Shown here in pieces: positions 1 through 10,977 of a stretch of 45,088 nucleotides of DNA. The notes beneath the pieces were generated by a model, which was not told where the DNA came from, searched no databases, and worked only from the letters and a program-made list of their open reading frames with translations. Made by a program: the position numbers and the translations under genes. Positions within the stretch are counted from its first letter, which is position 1. Every line of letters begins with the position of its first letter. Where the stretch lies: positions 1 through 45,088 of the forward strand of contig JASJQH010006903.1 in assembly GCA_040143965.1 (NCBI GenBank), given 5' to 3'. The DNA comes from Basidiobolus ranarum. Lineage: Eukaryota > Basidiobolomycota > Basidiobolomycetes > Basidiobolales.

Positions 1-9
1 TTCAAGCTT

Positions 10-560
10 GAGCTAGGAGCCCCAAACTTTGCTCACATGTTCCTGGGATCATCATTAACACATTCTGCATGCTAGTTTGTTTACATCTTGACAAAGCTAT
101 AAATGTCAACTTTCTACTCAATAAATCAATAAGTGAAAACCACCAATTCCTCTGATTCTCCAAACCACTTCCAACAGGCTCCCAAATACTTTAACAATTA
201 TGAGGTCCCTGAATTCATTTGGCAGGCTCCCAAGTAGTGTCATGACTGTGTCATCTTCATTTGGAGGTTTGCCAATGGCTGAGAGCTGATATGCCATGGC
301 ATGGCATGGATCTACTTTATATATTAAGATCTAAAATCACATAAATTTGTCTGAATTGTGAATAATCTCTATTGAACAAATTGCCTATTAACTAGAATAA
401 TACTTCAACATAATCAATATTTTCTTCCATCAAGGTTAATTGGAGCTTAGCAGCCTGTGCAGGTATTAGAGATGCAGGAATATCTTTAATTAAATGAACT
501 ATATGAGTGAGTTCTTGGAAATTTGCAGTAAAGAACTTGATACTCTTCTAGCTTCACTAT
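10..560 (-). mobile_element. Degenerate Ty1/copia-like gag fragment
   Basis: Read on the minus strand from about 310 to 118, a reading frame carries the stretch YQLSAIGKPP, then TVMTLLGSLPNEF. This has the look of the gag (UBN2-type) helix region of copia elements, where a GKP...DED...LLxSLP pattern is usual. The frame has no usable start and breaks at both ends: further upstream (421-540) gag-like residues continue only in another frame. No reverse transcriptase, integrase or clear LTR is visible. Positions 10-193 match, in inverted orientation, 1703-1882. I take it as a dead remnant; the copia assignment rests on one short motif. Confidence 0.5.
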
Positions 561-1882
561 GAAGTACCTCCATTTCCTTCCTTTGGCCTTATGGGAAGGT
601 GATGTTGGTGTTCATGGAGTTGCAGGGTCAGTTGTTGATGTTGGTGCAGATATGGATTGTCATGATTCAGATCTTGCCATACTCATCCACTAGAAATGGA
701 ATTCTTCTATTAGTAGATTATGGCATTAAATCTGCTATGCCATCCTTTCTTGTCAATCTTGTGCTAGTTCATCCAGGTTACCTTGTATGAAAGTCATGGT
801 CTTTGGAATATTCCATGAAGCCTGACCAATCATATCATCCCACATAGAGTATATTTCTGCCAAGACCTTCCATGGAGGGTCAACTGGTCATCCTCACATC
901 ATCCCCATTGTATTGGTCCTTGCCATCTCCAACACCCCAACACTTGAGCATGCCACAGAATATTCCCTGTTTAGTATATTATATTTCACCCTGCAATGGA
1001 TTTATATGCTCCCTGTTTTCCTTGATCACACCTTAGTCTGATCAATGCCAGTTATCTATAAAGATTCTTGCAAAGTATCTTCCCTGTCCAGTCTTGCCTT
1101 GTGTTCTACACTAATGTACCCTCCTCCTTTCTAGCCTCTTGTCTCTTTTCCAGTCCTTCTGGTATTCAGATGGCTTGACCCAAAGGGATTAAATTTATGA
1201 TGGTCTTCTTACATCATTACTTCTGAAATTTTATTTGAGGCTACAATCTGGTTTCATTCTTAGGAAAGATGAAAGAGAGACTTTCTGGTGAGATAGATGA
1301 AGATACACAGTTCTTTTGTTTTGGTCATGGCATAATATTTTCAAGTGGTAACACTGCCACTCTTGGTGACACATTTTTTGATTGTAAGACAGGGATATTT
1401 TGGCTGAATACTTTATGAAGATTTGCACAAATTAAGAAGCTTATTCTTATTGTCAGCAGTAGCAAAAATCAGCTATTTGCCAAGTATCAGTGTTATTCAC
1501 AATTTTCAGATGTTTTCAATTTTTCCTCCATTGTTATATTACCAAAGCATCTTAATATTGTAGAAATCTGTCTGATTAGTCAAGTATGTGTATACATAGA
1601 GACCAAGCATGACACAATGCTGGTATCTTTTGATTCACTATAAGGCTGGAACACATGGCCCAAAATGCATTTGTAAAGGAGTAAACCATTTGAAATATTG
1701 CTAAAATATTTGAGAGTTTGTTGAAAGCAGTTTGGAGAATTAGAGAAGTTGGGGTTTTCACTTTTTGATTTATTGAAGTGAAAGTTCCCATTTATACTTT
1801 TGTCAAGATATAGGCAAATAAACATCTAGAATGTATTAAGGAGAGTCCCAGGAAAATGTGTGCTATGCTTGGGGCTTCTGGC
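10..1882. repeat. Inverted repeat arms 10-193 and 1703-1882
   Basis: The reverse complement of 10-193 and the direct sequence of 1703-1882 share a long gapped match, including TTTGGAGAAT, TTTTCACTT, TTGATTTATTGA, TTTGTCAAGAT and CTTGGGGCT-like blocks in the same order. Identity is about three quarters by eye. The arms are both gag-derived, so the repeat reflects two element copies rather than a terminal inverted repeat. Confidence 0.6.
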
Positions 1883-2530
1883 AAAAGTTTGAAAAATCCT
1901 CACATTTGAGAACTTATACATTGGTAAAAATATTCAGAGTAAATACCAATTGAGAACAATGGATAATATCTTAGTGAAATACAGGATGACTTAGTTCCAA
2001 GCTATATATGACCAAATAGAAGCTTAGGCAATGCTAATTTTAACAAATGCCAGCCAAAACAGGTATTTTTGCAGAATTATTAGAACATAAAAAATGCATG
2101 CCAGAAATTTAGGATCAATACTTTGACATGACTAAATACTGTTAGAATACCACTGAGCTACCACACTATAAACATTATTAGATCTGGCAAAATACCAGCT
2201 GACAGTTTATCATGGTTCTCTGATAGGATTGCTACCAGAGAGGGTGGATCCAATCCAGATTAAATCAATGTTTTTCTTGTTAGAGGCATACTATATTACT
2301 GAACTTATCTAAGATCCTGATATCCCAAATGGCAACTAACAAAGCTTTGTGTTGTCTTTGCTATGAGTTAAGTCATTGGAGCTACTTTTGTAATTATAAC
2401 TCTGCCAGAATACTCAAGTGCAAGATATTAAGCAAGCTTCCTGATGAGAATTTCTTCAGCTGCCATTATTTATTTATTGGTGAAGAGATTTTTACTTTTA
2501 TGAGTCTCTTAAGGATTCTGAATGCTTGAA
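1580..2530 (+). mobile_element. Second gag-like remnant, inverted relative to the first
   Basis: Positions 1703-1882 align by eye at roughly 75% identity with the reverse complement of 10-193, so the same retroelement segment lies here in the opposite orientation. About 470 bp downstream on the same strand, 2350-2391 encodes C-x2-C-x4-H-x4-C, the spacing of a retroviral/copia gag zinc knuckle, although the glycine usual before the His is Ser. The intervening sequence has many stops and no pol domains were seen. The two halves could be remains of nested or rearranged insertions. Confidence 0.45.
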
Positions 2531-4816
2531 AGACTACCTTTCAATTAAGCCATACAGGTGCTTCATATGGTTAGCTCAAGTATTCTAAACTGCTTATTCT
2601 GTGCTAATATCAATAATCTTTGTCAAAGCAGAAGGTCAATCTTCAGCAGTGAACAAACTTGAAAAAACTCACTAAATAGGGTCTAATTAGTGATATCACT
2701 GGTGGTACTATCTTAAAACATATTTCAGAAATGTAGGAAATATTTGCTGCGCCCATCCAAAGAGTGCCCATACTTAATATTTACTTCGTGCATCCGAAAG
2801 CCATATGATAAGTCAAAAATAAAGTACAAGAACCATATGATAACTCTATATATAGAACCTCTTGTATATCAGAAGTATTTACAACCTGATTGAACGTCAT
2901 TTGCTACATTGAGAATTAATGGTTAGTGCGTAGCAAATAGCATACGTTAATGGACCAAAATAGCCATCAAAAGTCAATGGCTGTAACTGGCTAATTTGAT
3001 AGATTATAGTAGGTAGCTGATTGCTATAGAACCCAGTACTCCTGTCAATTTCTGAGCAATATATTGATTATGAACAAAGCATTCAATGGATTCCGATACT
3101 TATACCATTATCTTTGCTCGATACCCGAATTAATGCCTAGTAAATATGCAGATGAGCATAAATCATGGAGGTTCTACAGAATCCGGATGTTAGTTTTTCA
3201 TCTCCACTAGATACAATTGGCGTTCAGGAAAAAGATGGCATCACTAAGACAGCTCTCTAACCAACAAAAGGTCTCAGAGTGGTATGATGGTAAAGGAGTG
3301 TTAACTACATGATGTCAGGAAGTCTCTTATACTCAAACTCGATACTCCTGAAATCAATTGGGGTTTGTAATCAAAGTACCCAAAATAAGCGTCGGAAATA
3401 GCTATACACACTTTGTTAGAACAAATCGTATGTATAGGTACATACATTAAGCCAGAGTGAACCTTTGGATCACTAAATCTGTTTAAACTTCAAGCAACCA
3501 AACAAAGCCAAACTATCGCCCAGATGCAACAACTGATAGACAATGACATTTGTGTGGTTTCGATATCAGTTTCGATTAAACCCAGATGGAATACTGTAAT
3601 GATCAACTTCCAAATTTGCCTTGAAGCTAAGAGGTCTAGATCTCATTGAGCGTGCATTGTGCCAGATTCAGTGATGTTTCCGCAATAAGCACAGTTGAAA
3701 GACTGGCAACTACTTCTATCACATTTAACGGAGTTCCAAGTTGATTGGACTGTGATAGTCTATAATGAGTGGGCAGTAGTTTAAAAACTCCGAAAGTCAA
3801 ACCTGAATGTCAGTAATGAAACTGACTGTATGCTCCTTCGAAACTAGTACTTCACCGATAAACTTTGTCATCAACTCTCTAGCTCGCATACAAAGATATC
3901 CTTCTCTTTAATAACACAACGACAAGTGACTTTGATTGGAACATCTGCTGGTACAATGGTGCTCAAAAGAGTAGATTGATTTCATTTTCAGAATGCTCAC
4001 CAAATCCATCCATTTATTGATCACACTATGTTGAACACGTCAGCAATGCCACTTCATGAGCATACAGCATATATTGTTGTGCGGTTCAGCACAGCGCATA
4101 TATAGTGGCTATATAATTAGTACGTCTATAACTGTGCTTGTTATGGACTAACTTGGCGAAAGAAAATATCAAATTCTAGAAGAGAAAAAATGCCAGTATA
4201 CCCAGTGTGCCCAATTACTTTCGCTTATTGATTACAGAAGAAGTGAGACATGGAAGGTATGTATCGCTTTGATAACTTGGAACAAGAATAGCTTGTATGG
4301 TAATAGTTGGTGATGGTATTGGTGATCCGAGTGATATATGAAGGTTTTCGTGACTGTGAGCTTGTTCCCAGTCATTTACTTCACTAAATAAGGTACACGA
4401 TCATATCAACAGGTTTGCAATCGGCTAAAATTGAATACTCCATCATTCTATAGTTTTGACATACATTTGAAATAAAATAAATAATCAGTTATGTAGATAA
4501 ACCTCTGTGACATGCGTTTTACTTTCGAACCATGCTAAGCTAGTAGCAGCAGCTAATACTTTATAACTTAAATCGTACTCAGAGTCATCAAGAGCCTTTC
4601 TTACCAGTTTGCGCAGAGTAAACTTTATAAGTAAGCAGAGTAGACGTTAGTTAGTCTTCAGTTCAAGGTAAGATAGGAATAAAAGTGCATACGGATTAGA
4701 TTTTACTATGCTATTCTCAAACGATGTGTCATTAGCTAATGTGGCATAAGATCAAGTTAGGATTCGAAAGCATGAAAATATCCAATCTCGTCTCCAAAGA
4801 GATAGGCAGTTCAAAT
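2531..4816. other. Gene-poor region upstream of the T-box gene
   Basis: About 2.3 kb with stops in all frames and no recognisable domain, RNA gene or intact element. It contains a small perfect-stem inverted repeat (2899-2907 with 2930-2938, arms ATTTGCTAC/GTAGCAAAT). It is unusually long against the 0.4-0.8 kb gaps typical elsewhere in the window, so it may be the regulatory region of the T-box gene or may simply separate it from the decayed retroelements. Confidence 0.5.
2899..2938. repeat. Short inverted repeat with 9-bp perfect arms
   Basis: Arms at 2899-2907 and 2930-2938 are exact reverse complements with a 22-nt loop. No terminator or RNA role can be argued; it could be chance in AT-rich DNA. 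Confidence 0.4.
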
Positions 4817-5016
4817 ATGCCAGCACAGCAAAGGTGAGAAACTCCTTTATATTCCCTTCCTATACACCTCCAACACGGCTAAAGTACGATTTTGTTGGTA
4901 GTTATACAGCAAAGTACACCGGGCTTGAGAAACCCCGATCAGAAGCCAGCCATATGAAAAATGAGGATTCAGAGGATTTTCCATATACCAAACTTCAAAA
5001 TCTCGGAGATCATAGG
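4817..5016 (+). other. Possible 5' exon(s) of the T-box gene
   Basis: An ATG at 4817 is followed after 17 nt by GTGAGA at 4834, and a second good donor, AG|GTAAGC, occurs at 5017. A transcript could therefore begin here and splice into the exon that holds the T-box start. I could not find one combination of acceptors that gives a conserved N-terminus, because frame +2 has a stop at 5150. These remain candidates only, and the T-box gene is annotated from the first in-frame ATG at 5156. Confidence 0.2.
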
Positions 5017-5155
5017 TAAGCACAAATACACTCAAAATAAGATCCACTTTGACAATTTAAGGGGAAGAAATACCCTTGAGTTCTCTTGAAAAACAAGTAA
5101 TCGTACATGTTCAGGAGGGATTTCTCTTTTGCCCGTAAATTATCCATGCTAATCC

Positions 5156-6593
5156 ATGCTTTGTCAAAGCAGCGCATCAGTGTCCGTACAGCATCTATCG
5201 TTGATAAAGACTCCAGTAGTAAGTCACCCATTGGAGGAGCAACGCGGTGTATTGTTACTAGAAGATATCAATTTGTGGAAACAATTTAATTCTATTACCA
5301 ATGAAATGATTATCACAAAGACGGGGAGGTGCCTTTTCCCTTCACTGAAGTTCAAAGCAGTTGATTTGGATCCTTATGGACTTTATAAGATAGAACTGGA
5401 TTTTGAACAGATTTTGCCAGAAAGATATAAATTTCGGAACGATGAATGGGTGGCAATCAGCAACAATGACAATTCGAAGCATCAGCCACAATCTTTTCAG
5501 ATCAACAGCAAGAAGAAGCCGCAATCACAATGTTGGACCACTCGAGAATACGTTCATCCAGACTCTCCACAATCTGGTAGATCTTTAGAAAAAGCTCAGA
5601 CTACCTATGTAAACTCACTCACAGATGCTTCATTCATGATTAGGAGCGTACTGGATCAAAAATGGTGTATCATTCACAAAAATAAAATTAACGAATCGTC
5701 TTGAAAGTACCACCGAGAACAAAGTATTAGAGAAGGGTACGTTTATGGATTATCGCAAAAGCACTTTTGATCCGGAGTTGGTGCTTCCAGAAGGCTATTT
5801 TCCCCTTAAAACCTTTCATAGGTATCGACCCCGCTTACACCTGATAAAATTGAATCAAGCAAGTCATCTGGTGAAGACATTCCTGTTCGAAGAAGCCTCT
5901 TTCATTGCAGTTACTCATTATCAAAATAATGCCGTGAATCAACTAAAAAAGCAACACAACCCACACGCTAAAGGATTCAGAGTGGTTGAAGGTGGTGACA
6001 CCAAGCAGTTTTCCACACGCTCGAGATCTCTGAAGCACCCAGCAACTGAGGAGGAAGTAAGGATGCCTAAACGGTTTTTGACTCTCTCCCCGCAAGAAAA
6101 ACCTGGAAGATACCAGAAAATACTCTCAGAGCACCAAATCGAGACTGACAAGAAACTCATTATTAAGGCGGACCCCTATGGCTTGGCTCCGCTGAATCAA
6201 TCAAAATCAGTTATTCAACTCCCACCACCAACTCCTACAGTAGCTCCTATAGCTTCACAGCCAGGTTTGATACCACCACCGCAACAATACGAAAAATCAC
6301 TACTAGCAAACCACTTCAATCAATTTTGTATTTCAAATACACCATCAATTCCTATTTCAACTCGGATGATCACCAGATATTCTACCCTTTTACCTTCGAT
6401 CCCACAACGTCTTAAAAGCAAGAGCTCCGAAAACTCCGCTTCGATTACCCAGCTACCTCCTTTGGGAACTTCATACGAGGATCCAATCCTTTTAACTAGT
6501 AAAGTTTCTTCCGCTGCTACTTCTTTACTATTATTGAGTGATCGCCCACTCCATTTCGGAGAGACACGTAAATCTCAAGGGTTCACTAATTGA
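5156..6593 (+). CDS. T-box domain transcription factor
   Basis: Sequence-specific DNA-binding regulator of the T-box (Brachyury/Tbx) family, expected in the nucleus. Exons are 5156-5576 and 5644-6593 (intron 5577-5643, GTAGAT...TTAG), giving 456 aa. The T-box spans about residues 40-253: LWKQF then EMIITKTGRCLFP (residues 40-65), LDPYGLY, ERYKFRNDEW, YVHPDSPQSG, and across the junction AYWIKNGVSFTKIKLTN (142-158), FHRYRPRLHL (198-207), VTHYQNNAVNQL (230-241) and NPHAKGFR. The unspliced reading loses the YW...VSF...KLTN motif, so the intron is well supported. The domain is longer than the usual 180-190 aa because of two inserts. The C-terminal ~200 residues are Pro/Ser-rich and probably disordered. 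The start is the first ATG after a stop at 5150; upstream exons are possible. Family assignment is firm; the target genes are unknown. Confidence 0.9.
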
Positions 6594-7174
6594 ACCTGAA
6601 GTAACTTCAGTGTAGCCTGAACAAGTTTAACATTTCGACTGCTTGTTCCAACCAAGTCATTTTTCTATCTTTAGGAAGATTTGCGACGTGTAGTTCCTCT
6701 GATAATGAGGTAGCTTAGTATACTATAGCCAGTACTCTACTTTGTATGTAATATTGCAGCATATGAGCACCATTTTTGTTTCAACCTTGATGATTCACTA
6801 GAAGATATTTGTATCACTGTAGATTTGTTATTATAACGTAAAAATACACTCCATGATATTTGCTAATAAAGAGGTATTTTTTTACCTGCACTAGGCCGAA
6901 ACTACATTTGCCTTTTATTATAACACTTAATGAACATAAAGTATGCAAAAGGGACACAAAATGTGACAATTTTTATACAATCGGTAAAATACAAATGACA
7001 CATTATCCCGATGATGATTCGTGTCAGGTAAAATGGAGTAAAATGATGAATAGTCGTACCTTGAAAACTAATAACGGTTGTGACGTCACGATATAGTAAT
7101 AACTATGACATGTCATGGAATCAGAGTAGTATATCTGCTACAATCGCACCCTCTTGAATTCATACTTCTTTACC
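6594..7174. other. Intergenic, T-box 3' end to FIT2 promoter
   Basis: About 580 bp. A frame around 6860-7096 is open but begins without a convincing start and resembles nothing known. The main visible signal is the CRE-like palindrome at 7080-7089. Confidence 0.5.
7080..7089. promoter_or_regulatory. CRE/ATF-type palindrome GTGACGTCAC
   Basis: A perfect 10-bp palindrome containing TGACGTCA lies 86 bp before the FIT2-family start codon. TGACGTCA is the consensus site of CREB/ATF-type bZIP factors, and related sites are bound by fungal bZIPs. Its place just upstream of the ATG fits a promoter element; factor and function are inferred. Confidence 0.45.
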
Positions 7175-8029
7175 ATGAGCACCCCTCTTACTGAAACTGA
7201 AGGTCGCAAGTTGCGAGCGCGTGAGAACAAAGTCTTTGAAGACCCAAAAGTACAAGAAGATTTGAGGAATGCTTCTTCGTTAAGCAAAAGCCCAAAGTTG
7301 ACCTCTCCAGGCTTCCAACTAATTATCCTGTTGTATCTTGGAACTGCAGTATTGGGGAGTTTGGTGCAATATATTCACCCACTAAGTGACTCTTATTTTT
7401 CCGATAAAAAGAATATATTTAATACTTTCTTTGTGAAGTTTGGTTGGGGTTGGACTTCTCTATTGTACCTCCCATTTGTCACCATAGCCCTTGCACAAAC
7501 CAACCTCCATAAGGCCGCCCCTTTTTTGTTCCGCTGGTTGCTAGCTACTTTATACTGGTATTTCATTACCCAAAGCTTCGTAGGACCTTCAGTCTCTGAC
7601 CGGTTCTTCACTTTATCTGGCGGCACCTGCTCAATTGACGGTGTGCAAGATTCCTTTAGTTGCAAAGTGAAAGGAGGAAGATGGACAGGGGGACACGATA
7701 TGTCAGGGCACTGTATGTTACTTATTCATGCATCGCTATTCTTATGGGAGGAACTACGTATAGCCTGGTTTGACAATAGATTAAAAAGTCGAATTAACGA
7801 AAATGTTACTAGTAAAGTACTTGGAATTGGCTTGGTCAGTTTATGGTTTCTGTGGTGGTGGATGCTTCTTATGACCAATGTATATTTCCACAGCCTAAGT
7901 GAAAAGATTAGTGGAGTACTTTTCGGGTTCTTTTATTGGTTTGTAGCGTATTTCATCGTCTTCCCCTATACACCTTTTCCTGGAACACCAATCGACAATC
8001 TTAGCACTCAAATTGCCTCAGTTGATTGA
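7175..8029 (+). CDS. FIT2/Scs3-family ER lipid phosphatase
   Basis: Fat storage-inducing transmembrane protein, an ER membrane acyl-CoA diphosphatase family needed for lipid-droplet budding and normal ER phospholipid balance (Scs3/Yft2 in yeast). Single exon, 284 aa. Hydrophobic segments start at about residue 47 after a charged N-terminus, in keeping with about six membrane helices. The family signature GGHDMSGHC carries H174 and H179, and a second conserved His lies in YFHSLSEKISG (H239); together these match the catalytic histidine pair of the family. The ATG at 7175 is chosen because the frame upstream has no other ATG. The next gene runs head-on from the other strand, with 252 bp between the stop codons. 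A bZIP-type palindrome lies just upstream. Length agrees with FIT2 (about 260 aa). Confidence 0.92.
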   Translation: MSTPLTETEGRKLRARENKVFEDPKVQEDLRNASSLSKSPKLTSPGFQLIILLYLGTAVLGSLVQYIHPLSDSYFSDKKNIFNTFFVKFGWGWTSLLYLPFVTIALAQTNLHKAAPFLFRWLLATLYWYFITQSFVGPSVSDRFFTLSGGTCSIDGVQDSFSCKVKGGRWTGGHDMSGHCMLLIHASLFLWEELRIAWFDNRLKSRINENVTSKVLGIGLVSLWFLWWWMLLMTNVYFHSLSEKISGVLFGFFYWFVAYFIVFPYTPFPGTPIDNLSTQIASVD

Positions 8030-8137
8030 AAGTGGGTGGATGGTTCTAGAGAGTAGAGTATTTATTGAGGCTCAACTTCTTGGGTACATAGTAGTCGTTA
8101 ATCCTGTATCTTCACCTTTAAACGCTTGTAATTAACA

Positions 8138-8143
8138 AATAAA
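8138..8143 (+). terminator. Poly(A) signal AATAAA for the FIT2 gene
   Basis: AATAAA occurs 109 nt after the FIT2 stop, in the short convergent gap before the 5-phosphatase stop. Confidence 0.4.
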
Positions 8144-8281
8144 ATTGGATTGTAAAGAAATATTAATTGGATTTATGCTAGTATTACAGTCTATGGGTCT
8201 GGTTGGGAAGTTACGAAAGTTATTTACAGTGAATGTTAACTAAGGGTGGGTTAGAAGGTAGGATTAGTGTGTTAATATTTA

Positions 8282-10388
8282 CTACTGCATCTTACAAGGA
8301 GTATTCTGTCCCTTGGATAATTTCGCCAACATTAAGTCACGTTGCTGCTCGATGGTTTGAGCAGTGGCGCCACTTTTAAAGCAACTTTTAAGCTCTTTAG
8401 TTAACTCTTTCTTCCAATCGAAATAAACCAAAAATACTCCCACAACTGGTTTATGATCAGAGCCATACATATCCATGACCGCTTCATATCGAGGAACCTC
8501 AACCTCACCTTTTTTAGATTTGTAAAGTATCCTATCAGTCCAAGAAGGTACTCGTGCTTTGGGACTGGTATCATACACATTCATGGAATCCAGGGAATTC
8601 TTAAGCGGAATGAAGTCACAAATTGGTCGATTATATTCGATATCAATGATTTCCGAGTTGGATGTTTGATTGACAACATCGAATTTATATGTGGGTGGAA
8701 ACAGAATAGGTGCCTCATGGAATCCTTGGAACACAAGATTACTCTGTCGCTGGATATTCAACTGATCGCACTCTAATAAATACTAAGCCAAATTGAATTA
8801 TTACCGACTCATTTCAGACTATTAAAATGGACTAGTAAATGGGAATACGTACGTTCGTGTCACCTTCCCTTAGTTTCCTATCGATTGTCTGTCGGTCTCC
8901 GTTCACTCGATAGTTTAAATCACCGAACCAGAAAGTGTAATCAAACCTTTCACTCGCCAACGACTCTGGGAAGGATCAGTAGGATTAGTAGGATTGTCGA
9001 GAGATTTCCCATGATAGAACATTACCATTGTTGGCCTTGTAGCCTGGGAGTTTGAGTTCACGATCAATCCTTTTGTAATCGTAATTTCGATAAGAAACCC
9101 TTGATTGATGTGCTACAGAGAATGGTTAATATATATATAGACATGTATTCAGCCATGGCCACTAACCTGTGAAATGACTATTGACGAAGAGTAACGAAGT
9201 AGTTCCAAATAGAATGGAAATGCCAACTCCTCCTTTGTTGCCAATTATTCCACCAATGCCCGTTGCCACTTGCGCCGAGTCTCGAGCTTCATGGTTAAGA
9301 GTTGAGTCATCTGAATGGATGCTAATTGATGTTCAGTCAAATACCTTTGATCCAGTGTCGACAATCTTTCCACACGAAAACGGCCAAATGCAAAGCAGCC
9401 ATCGTTTCAGATTTGACCAGTACATACTGGGGACTCAACATCTCGACCAGTTGTCGCTCCCACTCTTCCTTGGAGGGAAACAACACAGATTCTGATATGG
9501 GTCGTTGACACTCCTGAGTGCCAATCACGAGCAGATGGTAAGGATGCCCTTCACAACCATTTAGATAGGGTGTGATGCTTGGGTTGGCATGAGTAGGTTT
9601 CTCTATAAAAGGAGATAAATCCTGGGGAGGTGGCTGATTCGGATTTAGTTGTTGAAATCAAGTGTTTCACATAAAATAACGATCTAACCTTTCCATACAT
9701 ATTCCAGGTTCCGATGAATATTTTAAGTGCCTCTCTATTCAACGTGTATCCATCTCCACCATCAAACATGGTCGAGTGTTTTCGTGAGTGCTTTCCTTTG
9801 TTTACCTTGAGGGCTGAGCCCATGGCTGACAAAAGACTCTTAAATGATCTAGGTATGGTGGAGTGGCGCATAGACCCTATCTCATCGAAATCCACTTCAG
9901 CCACCTCGGCTGGACTACTTCGGGCTGGATATTCGTCAGTTTGAGCTCTCTTAAGATTGGGTCTTCCTGGAAATAGGGGAGAGAAATTAATGTTAAGGAA
10001 ACCACTAGAGATAAAGGACTTGGAGTAAAAAAGTACCGTTCTTCGACTTTATCCTTCGAATTTTGGCTCTCTGAATAGTTGAAAAAATCATGGAACGATT
10101 AATTATTCGATTGAAAAGAGACTCCTTGGAAAAGAATTATTTGGTCACTTCTACGACTAACCTAGTTATCCCAAACCGACGTACTTTCTTTGCTACTGTA
10201 CTTGGAACATGAGTGGTTCTTTCTACAGTCGATAATTGGTTAGGTAGAGAAGTGCTACGAAGTTGTCGAGGATTAAGGGTTCTTTGCATCTCTTGTTTAC
10301 GAATTTTGTTACTCAGTAACTTCATCGTTTTTATCTGCTCTCTTTTTAATACATTTCTGGGAGTGAAGGGAGTTTGCTCTGAATTCAT
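8282..10388 (-). CDS. Inositol polyphosphate 5-phosphatase (IPPc domain)
   Basis: Removes the 5-phosphate from phosphoinositides or soluble inositol phosphates. Proposed exons (descending): 10388-10155, 10070-10037, 9966-9689, 9633-9345, 9286-9167, 9112-9026, 8965-8849 (or 8853), 8772 (or 8770)-8282; about 547-549 aa. The catalytic domain contains FIGTWNMYGK, LVIGTQE, VATGIGGIIGNKGGVG, VNSHFTAHQSRV, WFGDLNYRVNGD, VFQGFHEAPILFPPTYK, ARVPSWTDRIL and SDHKPV, all typical active-site motifs, and each runs across the proposed junctions. There is no SAC domain, so it is not a synaptojanin. The N-terminal ~150 residues are basic and unrecognised. The first donor and the exon 7/8 junction each have two workable solutions. 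ATG at 10386-10388 is preferred over one ten codons upstream. Substrate cannot be told from sequence. Confidence 0.88.
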
Positions 10389-10977
10389 GTTGGGTAGAAG
10401 GAAAGAGCAAGAAAACAAACTTGAATATCACCAACCAAGTAAGTTTTGGTTGAAAGAAAGACGAAAGTAGTAGAAAGGTGTTCTTCTGAGGTTTACTTTA
10501 AATAAGTAAGAAAAGTGAATTCTCGGACATTAAAGAACAATATCCATACTATTTCTCAGAATAATTCATTCATTGTATTTTCAAGTTATATGCTATATTC
10601 CGATAACTGGTCCATTTAGAAAATGTGGTGCACATGAGATGAATATTATACAATCCTCCCTTACTGCAGGATAAACGTTATATTACAAGGAGAATTGAGT
10701 CATGATCTGATCAACGATAAACATGGATCCATCTCTTGATTGGCTGCTGATCTCACTTGAAATTAGTCACGTTAAAATGTTTGTTTATTATTATATTCAT
10801 GAAGGCCATTGAAATCACCATTGATATCACTAATTTTATCTATTTACTTCAAGATATAGACTGATTCTAACTCCTATACACTTGCTTACATTTCCTGGAA
10901 AAAAAGACAAGATAAACGATAATTTATAGAACTTCCTTTGGTTAAATAGTCCTAATATTCTTAACTCTCTTTAACAT
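10389..10977. other. Divergent promoter region
   Basis: About 590 bp between the starts of the 5-phosphatase (-) and the checkpoint mediator (+). AT-rich, no ORF of note and no repeat. I see no damage-response or cell-cycle box that I can support. Confidence 0.5.

Noticed and set aside
599-790. Open frame on + strand, 63 codons
   Set aside because: Starts without a proper ATG context, lies inside the gag-like remnant region, and its translation has no recognisable feature.
1026-1033. TCACACCT, a Brachyury-type half site
   Set aside because: A single 8-mer in retroelement-derived DNA 4 kb from the T-box gene; easily chance and not clustered.
6860-7096. Open frame upstream of FIT2 (78 codons)
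   Set aside because: Begins at TTG rather than ATG, composition is unremarkable, and it covers the promoter with the CRE-like site.
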